A DNA stretch of 64,000 nt. Source: Sorangiineae bacterium MSr11367. GTDB lineage: Bacteria; Myxococcota_A; Polyangia; Polyangiales; Polyangiaceae. Where the stretch lies: the NCBI GenBank assembly GCA_037157805.1, contig CP089983.1, positions 12,191,001-12,255,000 on the forward strand, read 5' to 3'. Positions within the stretch are counted from its first letter, which is position 1. The number at the start of each line of letters is the position of its first letter. Both the position numbers and the translations under genes were made by a program. Positions 33,414 to 41,457 of the stretch are shown here, piece by piece. The notes below the pieces were generated by a model. The model was not told the DNA's origin and searched no databases. It saw only the letters and a program-made list of their open reading frames with translations.

Positions 33414-34774
33414 GGGGTCCGCCACACCAGGGTCATGGGCATGCCGTGCAGCGGCCGCAACGTGACGACCGGCTCCAGCTCGACGCGCGCCCCGGCGGGA
33501 AGCTGCAGGCGGTAGCGCGTCGCGATCATCGCGAGGAGGATCTGCGCCTCCATCATCGCGAAGGCGTTGCCGATGCAGATGCGCGGCCCGCCGCCGAAGG
33601 GCAGGTACGCGTAGCGCGGGCGCTCGGTGCCGGCGGTGAATCGGTCGGGGTCGAACCCCTCGGGGTTGTCCCAATACGCCGGGTGACGGTGCAGCACGTA
33701 CGGCAGAATGGCCACCATCGTTCCTTTGGGGATGTGGTAGCCGCCGAGCACGTCGTCCGCGAGCGCCTCGCGCTCGACGGCCCATACCGGCGGATAGAGC
33801 CGCATCGACTCCTCGATGACCGCCCGCGCGTACGGCATGCGGGGTAGATCCTCCAGCGCGGGCAGCCGCGTGCCGAGGACGGCATCGGCCTCCGCCTCGA
33901 CCCGACGCGCCACGTCGGGGTGGCGCGAGAGCAGGTACAGCGTCCAGGACATCGCGTTGGCCGTCGTTTCGTGCCCCGCGGTGACGATGGTCATCACCTC
34001 GTCTTTCAGCTGCTGATCGGTCATCGCCTCGTTGGTCTCTTCGTCGCGCGCGGCCATCAGCATCGACAAGAGATCGCGCCGCCCCACGTCGGAGGTTTTC
34101 CGCCGCTCGGCGATGATGTCCAGCACCAGCGCGTCCAAGGTGCGCTTGGCGCGTTTGAAGCGGAGATTTTTCGGCGTCGGCACCCACATGGGCAGCGGAA
34201 AAGGCGTTGCGGCGTAGTCCGATGCGATGCGCACGGTGACCGCCATGGCGTCGCCGATCCCTTCGGCCCGCTCGTCCAGGCTCTGGCTGAGCAAGGTGCG
34301 CCCGACGACGTCGAGCGTGACCCGCATCATCTCCGCGTGCACGTCCAGCGTGGTTCCCGAGGGATGCCGGTACCAGCGCGCGAGCATGTCGCTCGCCGCG
34401 TCGGTCATGCGCTGTGCGAGATCGGCGAGCTTTTCGCGGTGAAATGCGGGCTGGGCCAATTTGCGCTGGCGCCGCCAGAAGTCGCCCTCGCTCGTCACGA
34501 GGCCCTGGCCCAGGATCAACCGGAGCCCGCGGTAGCTGTAGCCCTTGATGTAGTTCTTCGCGTTGTCGACGAGCACGCGCTTGATGGATTCGGGCTCGTT
34601 CGCCAGCACGTAGCGGTACGGGCCGAAGTCGAACTGGACGATGTCGCCGTGATCGCGCGCGGCCTTGCCGAAGAAGCCGAGCGGATCGCGCCCCGCTTCG
34701 AAGGTGTGCCCGAAATAGGGCAAGCCCCCGGACGGGCTCGGGGGCTGCGCGTTCGTCTCACGTTTCATGGGCAC
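33344..34774 (-). CDS. cytochrome P450
   Basis: The 476-residue soluble heme monooxygenase shows every class signature: oxygen-binding I-helix AGHETTAN (near residue 263), K-helix ESMRLYP (ExxR, near 321), PERF-like FDPDRF, and heme-ligand loop FGGGPRICIGNAFA (Cys in residues 393-402). The sequence style (GLPYFGHTFEAGRDPLGFF, RLILGQGLVTSEGDFWRRQRK) is close to CYP102/CYP4-like fatty-acid hydroxylases, but the substrate is unknown. GTG 34774 is 6 nt after AGGAGG; ATG 34768 is an alternative. It is divergent from a TetR gene and its start region contains the shared operator. The 3' end overlaps the convergent gene by 70 bp. Confidence 0.93.
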   Translation of the reverse strand: MPMKRETNAQPPSPSGGLPYFGHTFEAGRDPLGFFGKAARDHGDIVQFDFGPYRYVLANEPESIKRVLVDNAKNYIKGYSYRGLRLILGQGLVTSEGDFWRRQRKLAQPAFHREKLADLAQRMTDAASDMLARWYRHPSGTTLDVHAEMMRVTLDVVGRTLLSQSLDERAEGIGDAMAVTVRIASDYAATPFPLPMWVPTPKNLRFKRAKRTLDALVLDIIAERRKTSDVGRRDLLSMLMAARDEETNEAMTDQQLKDEVMTIVTAGHETTANAMSWTLYLLSRHPDVARRVEAEADAVLGTRLPALEDLPRMPYARAVIEESMRLYPPVWAVEREALADDVLGGYHIPKGTMVAILPYVLHRHPAYWDNPEGFDPDRFTAGTERPRYAYLPFGGGPRICIGNAFAMMEAQILLAMIATRYRLQLPAGARVELEPVVTLRPLHGMPMTLVWRTPQPEPRPSISCLMAASAGVVPTG

Positions 34775-34788
34775 CGGCTCCCTCCTTG

Positions 34789-34812
34789 AAACGTGAGGAA
34801 AGCCTCACGTTT
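34789..34812. promoter_or_regulatory. TetR operator between P450 and tetR
   Basis: A perfect palindrome: AAACGTGAGG (34789-34798), AAAG, CCTCACGTTT (34803-34812). It lies between the divergent genes, adjacent to the P450 ribosome site and abutting the -35 box of the tetR promoter. Position and symmetry strongly suggest the binding site of the adjacent TetR-family repressor for autoregulation and control of the P450. Confidence 0.8.
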
Positions 34813-34846
34813 GACAGAACTGTGCGCTTGTCCTCAAAATTGTCAA
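34811..34846. promoter_or_regulatory. divergent promoters of tetR (+) and P450 (-)
   Basis: Plus strand: TTGACA at 34811-34816, an 18-bp spacer, CAAAAT at 34835-34840, giving a transcription start at about 34847, exactly at the tetR GTG. Minus strand: TTGACA at 34846-34841, with only a weak -10 (ACAGTT, 34823-34818). The two perfect -35 boxes face each other over the same 36 bp, so the promoters overlap. Confidence 0.6.
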
Positions 34847-35503
34847 GTGACCCAGGCGTCGGGAGCGCGACGTATCCCCTTGCAGCAACGCAGCCGCGAG
34901 CGGCTCGAGCGCATACTCGAGAGGGCGGCATCTCTTTTCGTCGAGCGCGGCTACGAGTCGACGACGATGGAAAACATCGCCGAGCGTGCGCAGACGTCGA
35001 TCGGCTCCGTGTATCAATTCTTCCCGAACAAGCGCGCCATTTTCGACGCCATGGCGCAGCGCTACATCGAGCTTTCGCGCGAGCAGTTCGAGCAGCTGTT
35101 CGCGAGCTTCGCCGCCATCGAGCGATGGGACGAGATGCTCGATCGCGCCATCGATGCCTTCGCGGCCTTCGACAGGTCCAGCGTGGTCATTCGCGCGGTG
35201 TGGCTCAATTTGGCGCTCTCGCCCGAGTTTCTGCTCGCCGGCGAAGCGCTGAACCGCGAATTCGCGCGCCGTGCGGTGGATCTCTTCGCCGATCGGGCCA
35301 AAGATCTTTCCGCGGACAAGCTGCTGGTCATCGCCACGATGGTCGTCGAGCACATCTCCGCGATGATGATCGTCAACGTGCGCCGCAACGACGCGTTGGG
35401 CGAGGCCGTGCTCGAGGAAACCAAAGTTCTCTTACGCCGTTATTTGCAGCCGTACCTCGGCGCGCCCGAAGGCAAGAAGAGCAAGAAAAAGAGCCGCACG
35501 TAG
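34847..35503 (+). CDS. TetR-family transcriptional repressor
   Basis: The 218-residue regulator has an N-terminal TetR helix-turn-helix (RERLERILERAASLFVERGY, ESTTMENIAERAQTSIGSVY, QFFPNKRAIF) and an all-helical ligand domain ending in a Lys-rich tail (KKSKKKSRT). GTG 34847 was chosen over GTG 34793 because it coincides with the predicted transcription start and gives a normal N-terminus; 34793 lies inside the operator. The transcript would then be leaderless, with no ribosome site. It is divergent from the P450 gene, whose expression it probably represses until a lipid-like ligand binds. Confidence 0.9.
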   Translation: MTQASGARRIPLQQRSRERLERILERAASLFVERGYESTTMENIAERAQTSIGSVYQFFPNKRAIFDAMAQRYIELSREQFEQLFASFAAIERWDEMLDRAIDAFAAFDRSSVVIRAVWLNLALSPEFLLAGEALNREFARRAVDLFADRAKDLSADKLLVIATMVVEHISAMMIVNVRRNDALGEAVLEETKVLLRRYLQPYLGAPEGKKSKKKSRT

Positions 35504-35512
35504 CGGTCCCGC

Positions 35513-35582
35513 AAACGTGCCCGTGCCCGTGCCCCTGCCCGGTGGCGAAGAACGGGAACGGGCAAAGGGCACGGGCACGTTT
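35513..35582. terminator. long bidirectional hairpin between tetR and sod
   Basis: Perfect 16-bp arms (35513-35528 and 35567-35582), built from GTGCCC/GGGCAC repeats, enclose an imperfectly paired 38-nt interior. It lies exactly between two convergent genes (stops at 35503 and 35597), so it probably terminates both, although the flanking T/A runs are only three long. Confidence 0.7.
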
Positions 35583-35596
35583 ACGGGGAGAGAGTT

Positions 35597-36193
35597 CTAT
35601 TTAATCCACTGGTTGGCGCGCGTTTCCACGACATCCCAATGGATGCTTTCCCAGAACTTATTCAAATAGTCGGGACGCTTGGTTTGATAATCGAGGAAGT
35701 ACGCGTGCTCGAACTCGTCGAGGATGAGCAGCGGGATGGCGCCCCACGGCGTGTGGTTCTGGTGCTGCTCCACCACGTAGACGTGGGTCTTGTTGTCGAG
35801 CAGCGAATGCGCCCAGACGGCCCAGCCCACCGGCGCGACCTTGCCGCCACCGAGCAGCTGCGCCTTGAAGTTATCGAGGCTGCCGAAGTCGCGGTTGATG
35901 AGCTCCACCGTCTTCTTGCCGGGTGAGGTGCCCTTGCCGCCGATGTTCTCGAAGTACCACTCGTGCAGGATGACGCCGTTGTGCGCCCACGTCTCGCGGC
36001 GCTTCAACTCACCCCACTCCGAGAAGTGCGGGTTGGCCTTCGTGACGTCGGCCTTCTCCAGCGCAGCCTGGATGTTGTTGTACTGCGTGACGTATCCCTT
36101 GTAGAGCACGTCGCGGTGCTCGGTCAGGGCTTTGTTGGAGAGAAAGCCCTCCACTTTGCCTTCCAGCGGGAAATTCTTCGCGTCGATCGCCAT
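35597..36193 (-). CDS. sod: Fe/Mn superoxide dismutase
   Basis: The 198-residue enzyme converts superoxide to hydrogen peroxide and oxygen. Metal ligands can be placed: His in LTEHRDVLYKGYV, His in GVILHEWYF, then Asp and His in LILDEFEHAYFLDY. The sequence around GWAVWAHSLLDNKTHVY is divergent from the GSGWAWL block of standard SodA/SodB, so metal preference cannot be read. No signal peptide, so it is cytoplasmic. AAGGAGG 4 nt before ATG 36193 is a strong ribosome site. It is flanked by terminators on both sides and is monocistronic. Confidence 0.92.
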   Translation of the reverse strand: MAIDAKNFPLEGKVEGFLSNKALTEHRDVLYKGYVTQYNNIQAALEKADVTKANPHFSEWGELKRRETWAHNGVILHEWYFENIGGKGTSPGKKTVELINRDFGSLDNFKAQLLGGGKVAPVGWAVWAHSLLDNKTHVYVVEQHQNHTPWGAIPLLILDEFEHAYFLDYQTKRPDYLNKFWESIHWDVVETRANQWIK

Positions 36194-36283
36194 GGCTCCT
36201 CCTTGGGTCGAACGGTTCCGTTTTTCTCGGGAACCGGGAGTCTAGGCACCGGCTGGCGATGTGAAAAGAGGCAGGGCCGGGAC

Positions 36284-36316
36284 AAAAAAAGAGCGCCCTC
36301 GCGAACGAGGACGCTC
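36284..36316 (-). terminator. rho-independent terminator after the 36423 lipoprotein gene
   Basis: On the minus strand an 11-bp stem (arms 36306-36316 and 36291-36301, one mismatch-like G-T) closes a TTCG tetraloop and is followed by seven T (36290-36284). A textbook terminator for the gene ending at 36423, about 90 bp before the sod start. Confidence 0.9.
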
Positions 36317-36422
36317 TCACGCAGCCCGAAAGGCTACTGCTTACCCTACGGCGTGGCCTCCCTTCAGGTCACGCCGTAGCTTCTCCGCCATCAGATGATG
36401 ATTGGGAACGAGTGACGAGATC

Positions 36423-37301
36423 TCAGTGGTCGCCGCGGCCGCAGGTGACGTCCGCGTGAACTTGCGCGATCTCGACTTCGATGCTGTTCAACAGTTCGAC
36501 GTACAGAGCCGCCGCGTTGATGCTCCCGCCGTCGCTCGACTGGTAGTTGATGATGACCTTGCCCACGTTGAGGCCGGCCACGTCAGTCAGGTCGATGGTG
36601 GCGTTCGGGCCAAACGCAACGGTGATCGGCTTGCCGTTGATCTTCACTTCCGCGATGTTGCTGGAAGCTTCCGTCGACGCCTTGCCGCTCTTGTCGCACG
36701 AGGCGCTCGCGGATGCGTCGGCCGCACTGTACGAGATGCCCAGCTTGAGCGCCCCGTCGTCCCCGAAGAGACCGTCCAAGAGATCCGACACGCCGAGGTT
36801 CTCGAGGAGCTTGCGCAGGTCGAGGTCGATCACGCCCACTTCTGCGTCGTCGCTGAGGACGTCCGCGAGGACGCCTTCGGCCGGTGCGTTGAGAACGGTG
36901 CCGGCGGCAACCGAGGCGGCCGACTTCGCACCGCTCGACGTGCCCTGCGTCGACGCATTGGCTGCAGCGTCACGGGTCAGGTTGCCCGCGTTCACGCGTG
37001 CCACGGTGCGCGCCCGAAGAGCGCCGTCTGCACCGAGATCACCCGTGTCCGAAGAAACCTTGTCCGGCAGGATGTTGGCGAAGCTGTCCGGGCCGAACGG
37101 CTTGCCGGTGTTGACCCTGACCGCGACCGCGCGGCCCGAGATGGCCTTCGGCTTGCCACCCTGCGGCTGCTGGGCAGCCGGATCGCCCATCAGTTGATCG
37201 CTGGACGAAGTGCCGGAGTCCCCGGAAGCGCATCCGAGTACGCCCATGGACGCAGCAAAAAATCCGACGATACCCAAACGTGCGAGTTTCGATGTAATCA
37301 T
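36423..37301 (-). CDS. lipoprotein of a two-copy paralogous family (copy B)
   Basis: The 292-residue product has a lipoprotein signal peptide (lipobox LGC, in GVLGCASGDSG). The mature chain repeats a pattern of beta strands shared with the paralogue 37667: AVAVRVN near the start, VIDLDLRKLLENLGVSDLLD, ASCDKSGKASTEAS, NGKPITVAFGPNATIDL, and a final strand pair ending HADVTCGRG. A Cys pair is conserved between copies. No family name was recognised with confidence. A Ser/Ala-rich central part suggests an extended surface protein. ATG 37301 is preceded by a G-run ribosome site. It has its own terminator. Confidence 0.72.
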   Translation of the reverse strand: MITSKLARLGIVGFFAASMGVLGCASGDSGTSSSDQLMGDPAAQQPQGGKPKAISGRAVAVRVNTGKPFGPDSFANILPDKVSSDTGDLGADGALRARTVARVNAGNLTRDAAANASTQGTSSGAKSAASVAAGTVLNAPAEGVLADVLSDDAEVGVIDLDLRKLLENLGVSDLLDGLFGDDGALKLGISYSAADASASASCDKSGKASTEASSNIAEVKINGKPITVAFGPNATIDLTDVAGLNVGKVIINYQSSDGGSINAAALYVELLNSIEVEIAQVHADVTCGRGDH

Positions 37302-37512
37302 TGTTTCCCCCCCCGACGACCGCCTACATCCTCGTAAGCGCCCGTCCTTGGGCATTCTGATGCGAGGTGCGACAAAGGGGCTGCGCACAATGCACATCGA
37401 GGTAGGGAAATTTGGGATAGGTAGGCCGAGCTCGCTCCGCTCAGATTCTTGGGTCCGGTAGGTACTTCCTTCTTCTATGAGAACGGCCCGCACGTGGGCC
37501 TGGGTCTACAAA

Positions 37513-37565
37513 CGACGAAACTGGATTTGCTGCGAGATTTTCGCGAGCAGAATCCAGATTCGTCG
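37513..37565. repeat. long inverted repeat downstream of lipoprotein copy A
   Basis: Arms 37513-37527 and 37551-37565 pair at 14 of 15 positions, and the enclosed 23 nt can extend the stem imperfectly (GCTGCGAG against CGCGAGCAG). It may act as a factor-dependent transcript end or mRNA-stabilising structure for copy A on the minus strand. Confidence 0.55.
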
Positions 37566-37585
37566 GGGTTTCGTCTGTACGCCGT

Positions 37586-37652
37586 GCTCGCCTCGGCGTC
37601 ACTCACCTCATCAGTTCATCCCTGAGAAGAAGCGAGCGCCGCCGAGGCGAGC
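37586..37652. repeat. second long inverted repeat just after lipoprotein copy A
   Basis: Perfect 13-bp arms (GCTCGCCTCGGCG at 37586-37598 and its complement at 37640-37652) enclose 41 nt. It begins 15 bp after the stop of copy A on the minus strand, so it is the first structure in the 3' untranslated region. There is no T-run. Confidence 0.6.
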
Positions 37653-37666
37653 CGTCTCTCAGTGGA

Positions 37667-38578
37667 TCAGTGGGCGCCGCAGCCGCCGCCCCCGTCGGAA
37701 CCCGCGCACTCGACGCCAGCCTGTGCGCGCGCAACTTTCACATCGATTCGTCCGTCGAGCAGATTCACGTGGAGGCCCGTGGCATCCATGCTGCTCTTGG
37801 TCGGGTCTTCGGACGTGGTGATCTGCTCGTTGATGGTGATGGTCACCAACCCGGGCAGATCGAGAATCTTCTGGTTCGGTCCCAGCGTGATATCGACCGG
37901 CGTGCCGCCGATCACGAGGCCCACCACTTTGCCGGTGGCCTCCGAGTGTGCCTTGCCCCCGGCGTCGCAGTAGGACTTCGCGCTTTCCTGAACGACGTCC
38001 GCCTGAATGCCGCCCTTGAGCGGGCCGGTGAAGATCACGGCGAGGAGATCGTCGTTGATGCCGAGGTCCTCGAGCACCTTCTGCAAGTTGATCGCGACGG
38101 TGCCCCCGCTTCCGTCCTCACCGAGGACGTCTTTGAGGAAGCCGTCCGGCGCGGTGTGGAACAACGAAGCATTCGTGGCTGCCGTGATGGCCTCGGCGGT
38201 GCCGCCCGATCCCTTCGCCTGGGAACTCGTTGTCGCGGCCTGCGCCACGGCGCCCGCATTGGCCGTCGCCGCGCTCTTGATGATGTTGCCCCCCGACGCG
38301 GGCAGTGCCTTCGTATCCGTCACGTTGGCGATGCCATCCCATGCCGTGGTCGACGGATTCTTGAGATCCACACGAACGGCGACGACGACGCCGCGAGCCG
38401 AATACGTCTTCGCGCTTCCCTGAGGCGCCATGGCTCCCGGGCAAGCCGGCTGCACGGCATCACCCGTCAAATTTCCGTCTTGCTGCCCCGTGGAATCCCC
38501 CGAGGCGCACCCGACCATACCGACCGCTGTGAACACGATTCCCAACAGGCCGGTCTTGAACCCCCTCGAACTGATCAT
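37667..38578 (-). CDS. lipoprotein of a two-copy paralogous family (copy A)
   Basis: The 303-residue product has a lipoprotein signal peptide (lipobox VGC in GMVGCASGDST). It shares with the 36423 product the CASGDS anchor, a GVVVAVRVDLKNPS strand, VAINLQKVLEDLGINDDLL, YCDAGGKAHSEATGKVVG, GGTPVDITLGPNQKILDL and a Cys-containing C-terminal strand (RAQAGVEC). The extreme C-terminus is Gly/Cys-rich (GGGGCGAH). The two genes are tandem duplicates. ATG 38578 is the start. The function is unknown; repeated beta strands and the lipid anchor suggest an outer-surface role. Confidence 0.72.
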   Translation of the reverse strand: MISSRGFKTGLLGIVFTAVGMVGCASGDSTGQQDGNLTGDAVQPACPGAMAPQGSAKTYSARGVVVAVRVDLKNPSTTAWDGIANVTDTKALPASGGNIIKSAATANAGAVAQAATTSSQAKGSGGTAEAITAATNASLFHTAPDGFLKDVLGEDGSGGTVAINLQKVLEDLGINDDLLAVIFTGPLKGGIQADVVQESAKSYCDAGGKAHSEATGKVVGLVIGGTPVDITLGPNQKILDLPGLVTITINEQITTSEDPTKSSMDATGLHVNLLDGRIDVKVARAQAGVECAGSDGGGGCGAH

Positions 38579-38723
38579 GATGTAATCCCCCCACTACACG
38601 CGGCTCCTACGTTCGATTACGTTGGCGCCGCGTCTACGGGATAGGATGCGCCGCACTTACGGTCCGGTTTCAGACTCCGAACTAGGAAATGCGTTTGTCG
38701 ACGGCTCTAACCAATCAGAGCGA

Positions 38724-39044
38724 TCAGAGCGTCGATCGATGGGTCAATAGCTTCTCGATCAAGTCCTTCGAGTAGGCGGACAATTCGCGGAAAACCACGC
38801 CCATACCGGGCGGATCCTTCTCCACGCGCACCACCTCGCCAATGCCCTCGATCGTCTCGATGTCGTCCATGATCACGGTGAATCGGAGATTCACGCGGGT
38901 GCCCACGGGAAGCACGCTCGTCGATTTGATGAAGACGCCGCTCGCCGAAATGTTGGTCACGTACTCTTGAATGAACGCGTCGAACGACTCGAATTCCTTG
39001 TTGATCGTGACGCGTTCGGCAATGCGCTTCTTGCCTTCGTCCAT
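38724..39044 (-). CDS. PilZ-domain protein
   Basis: The 106-residue single-domain protein matches the short PilZ family of myxobacteria: RVTINKEFESFDAFIQEYVTNISASGVFIKS, VGTRVNLRFTVIMDDIETIEG, IGEVVRVEKDPPGMGVVFREL. The N-terminal RxxxR c-di-GMP motif is incomplete (KKRIAERV), while the D/NxSxxG motif reads NISASG. Binding of c-di-GMP is therefore uncertain. ATG 39044 starts 1 nt after the stop of the RNase E/G gene (TGAcATG), so it is translationally coupled to it. Confidence 0.85.
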   Translation of the reverse strand: MDEGKKRIAERVTINKEFESFDAFIQEYVTNISASGVFIKSTSVLPVGTRVNLRFTVIMDDIETIEGIGEVVRVEKDPPGMGVVFRELSAYSKDLIEKLLTHRSTL

Positions 39045-39045
39045 G

Positions 39046-41457
39046 TCACTTCCCCTGAAGGTCGAATTGTTCGAGGTGGTACTCTTTGCGCGGAATGACG
39101 GTGATCTTGCGCATGTAGCGGTTCTCCGCGTCGGCGACCGCTTCCTTTTCCTTGTTGGCAAGCACGTCGGCCACGGCGGGGTGGGCATTCACGAGCACGG
39201 TGTAGCCCGGTAGATCCCCGCGTTTCCGGCGGATTTCGCGCAGAATTTCGTACGCGATGGTCTCCTTCGATTGGAGCTGCCCGGTGCCATCGCAATAAAA
39301 GCAGGGCTCGTGGAGCAAACGACCGAGGCTCTCTCGAGTGCGTTTCCGGGTCATCTCGATGAGGCCGAGATCGGATATGCGATTGAGCGTGGTCTTCGCC
39401 TTGTCCTTTTGAAGGAGCTCCTCGAGCGAGCGGCGCACTTTCTCGCGATTTTGGTGCCGCTCCATGTCAATCAGGTCGAGGATGATGAGGCCGCCGATGT
39501 TGCGGAATCGGAGCTGATAGGCGATCTCGTGCACGGCCTCCAAGTTGGTCTTGAGGATGGTTTCCTCCATGTCCTTGGAGCCTTTGCCCACGAATCGACC
39601 GGTGTTCACGTCGATGGCGGTGAGGGCCTCGGCCTGATCGATAATGAGATATCCACCTGACGGGAGCGGCACTTTGCGCGAAAGCGCTCGGCCGATTTCG
39701 TCTTCGATTCCATAGGCATCGAAGATGGGTTCGTCTCCCGAGTAGTAGACGATGTCCTTCAGACGATCCGGAGCAAACATCTCCACGAAGCGGCAAAGAC
39801 GCTCGTATTGATGGCGATCGTCGATGACGATCTGGTGCACTTCGTCGGTGAAGAGATCGCGCGCCGTCTTGAGTACGAGATCGAGCTCGCTCATGAGGAC
39901 CGCCGGCGACCTGGCACCCTCTTCCTTCTTTTTGGCAATCTCGCCCCACAATCGAACGAGATAACCGACGTCTTGCTTCAATTGCTTCTTCGTGAGGCCT
40001 TCGGCGACGGTGCGCACGATGAGACCGCCGCTCGGGGGCTTCACCGTCTCGATGGCTTCGCGCAGGCGGTGACGCTCTTTCTCCGAGCCGATTCGCTTGG
40101 AAATGCCGATATGTTCGACCGTCGGCAGGTACACGACGTAACGGCCAGGCAACGAGACGTGGCTCGAACAACGCGCGCCCTTGGTGCCAATCGGGTCTTT
40201 GGTGACCTGGACGATGATCTCCTGCCCCTCGCGCACGACGTCTCGAATCGGGGTCGTCTTGGAGATGCGATTGGGCATGCTGCTGCGATCGCCGCGTGAA
40301 CGCCCGTCGCGTCCCTCGCGCCCGTCGCGATCCCGGTTGTCGCCCCGTCCTCCACGTCGCTCGCGATCCTGATCGCGATCGCGTCCACGACGATGGCGCG
40401 ATCGCTTGTTCGATTGGCCGCGCGTCCCGCGGGCGTTGCGCTCGTTGTTGGCGCGCGGCGGGCTCGGTGCGCGGGGAACGGGCGCGTTGGGATCGGTGAT
40501 GGTGAAGCCAGGCATCCCCGGGAAATCGGGAAGCGGCTCCAACGTCGCGCGGGGAGCCGCAGGGAAATCCGGCGGCGCGTCCCAGGCGGCGTCTTCCGCG
40601 TCGTCGCGGGCTTCGAGCGCGGGGGCATCTTCGGCCTCCGCGGCGGCGACGGGCAGCTCCGGGGACGAAGCCACCGGTGCGGCGGCCTCGATTTCCGGGT
40701 TCGTCGGGCGGGTGCCCTCTTCGTCGTCGTCCTCGTCGTCGATGGAATCGAGCGACGGGGCCGCCTCGTCAGCGAGGTCGACGCGCGACGGTTCTTCATC
40801 GGTGAGATCGAGTCGGGAAGCCTCGTCGGCGAGATCGAGTCGGGAAGGTTCGTCCTCGTCGATGGAGTCTTCGCTCGACGGGCCCTCTTCTTCTTCGTCT
40901 TGCTCGTCCTGCTCCTCGGGCTCGTCGTCGTCTTCATCGTCGATGGCCACCGCCAACGCGGGCAGGCTGACGCGCGAGTCCTCGATCCTGTCATCGATTT
41001 GGACGACGTCGTGATCGAGCGCAGCGCCATTCTGGTGGGCCGGGTCGGCCTCCGGCTCCAGGCTGGCCGCGACATTTTCCACCGACTTGGCCGTCGGCGG
41101 CGGGGCGGTCTCCAGGATTTCTTCCGCCTCGGCGTCGAGCTCCTCGTCGCCGGTCACCTCGGGCAGGGCGGTGCCCTCTTTGACGCGCTTGGCGCCACCA
41201 GCGAGGTAGGTCTCGAAATCGTCCGGTCGGATGAGGTCTTCGACGTGGAGGAACGCGGCGCGCTCCTGCCCGATGTCGACGAAGGCGGCCTGGAGGCCCG
41301 GCAACACGCGGGTGACCTTCCCCAGGTACACATTCCCTACGGTGTAGGCACTCTTGCCGCGCCGCTCGATGTGCAGCTCGGCGATGATGCCCCCCTCGAT
41401 GAGGGCTACGCGTGTTTCTCGAATATCGACGCTGATAACAAGGATGTTCTTCGACAT
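39046..41457 (-). CDS. rng: RNase E/G family ribonuclease with a ~310-residue insertion in the S1 domain
   Basis: The 803-residue product has the N-terminal Rne/Rng sequence ILVISVDIRETRVALIEGG and the first half of the S1 domain (GNVYLGKVTRVLPGLQAAFVDI, ERAAFLHVEDLI). A large insertion follows at about residues 80-395: very acidic (DEDDDEPEEQDEQDEEEEG), then RG/RD-rich. The S1 domain resumes with IRDVVREGQEIIVQVTKDPIG and the catalytic region with IDVNTGRFVGKG, IILDLIDM and the zinc-link CFYCDGTG. Catalytic Asp residues are intact. It cleaves mRNA and rRNA precursors. MSKNI at ATG 41457 matches homologue starts. The insertion probably binds RNA or degradosome partners. Confidence 0.92.
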   Translation of the reverse strand: MSKNILVISVDIRETRVALIEGGIIAELHIERRGKSAYTVGNVYLGKVTRVLPGLQAAFVDIGQERAAFLHVEDLIRPDDFETYLAGGAKRVKEGTALPEVTGDEELDAEAEEILETAPPPTAKSVENVAASLEPEADPAHQNGAALDHDVVQIDDRIEDSRVSLPALAVAIDDEDDDEPEEQDEQDEEEEGPSSEDSIDEDEPSRLDLADEASRLDLTDEEPSRVDLADEAAPSLDSIDDEDDDEEGTRPTNPEIEAAAPVASSPELPVAAAEAEDAPALEARDDAEDAAWDAPPDFPAAPRATLEPLPDFPGMPGFTITDPNAPVPRAPSPPRANNERNARGTRGQSNKRSRHRRGRDRDQDRERRGGRGDNRDRDGREGRDGRSRGDRSSMPNRISKTTPIRDVVREGQEIIVQVTKDPIGTKGARCSSHVSLPGRYVVYLPTVEHIGISKRIGSEKERHRLREAIETVKPPSGGLIVRTVAEGLTKKQLKQDVGYLVRLWGEIAKKKEEGARSPAVLMSELDLVLKTARDLFTDEVHQIVIDDRHQYERLCRFVEMFAPDRLKDIVYYSGDEPIFDAYGIEDEIGRALSRKVPLPSGGYLIIDQAEALTAIDVNTGRFVGKGSKDMEETILKTNLEAVHEIAYQLRFRNIGGLIILDLIDMERHQNREKVRRSLEELLQKDKAKTTLNRISDLGLIEMTRKRTRESLGRLLHEPCFYCDGTGQLQSKETIAYEILREIRRKRGDLPGYTVLVNAHPAVADVLANKEKEAVADAENRYMRKITVIPRKEYHLEQFDLQGK

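Larger units (their letters stand above)
37302..37666. other. 365-bp intergenic region between two paralogous lipoprotein genes
   Basis: It lies between copy A (ending 37667) and copy B (starting 37301), both minus strand. No supported gene. It contains two long inverted repeats (separate entries) close to the end of copy A, and an AT-richer stretch near copy B that probably holds its promoter; no boxes could be fixed. Confidence 0.6.

Noticed and set aside
31953-34187. A 744-codon minus-strand frame over the NAPRTase homologue
   Set aside because: Arg/Gly/Ala-rich shadow of two real genes; no motif found.
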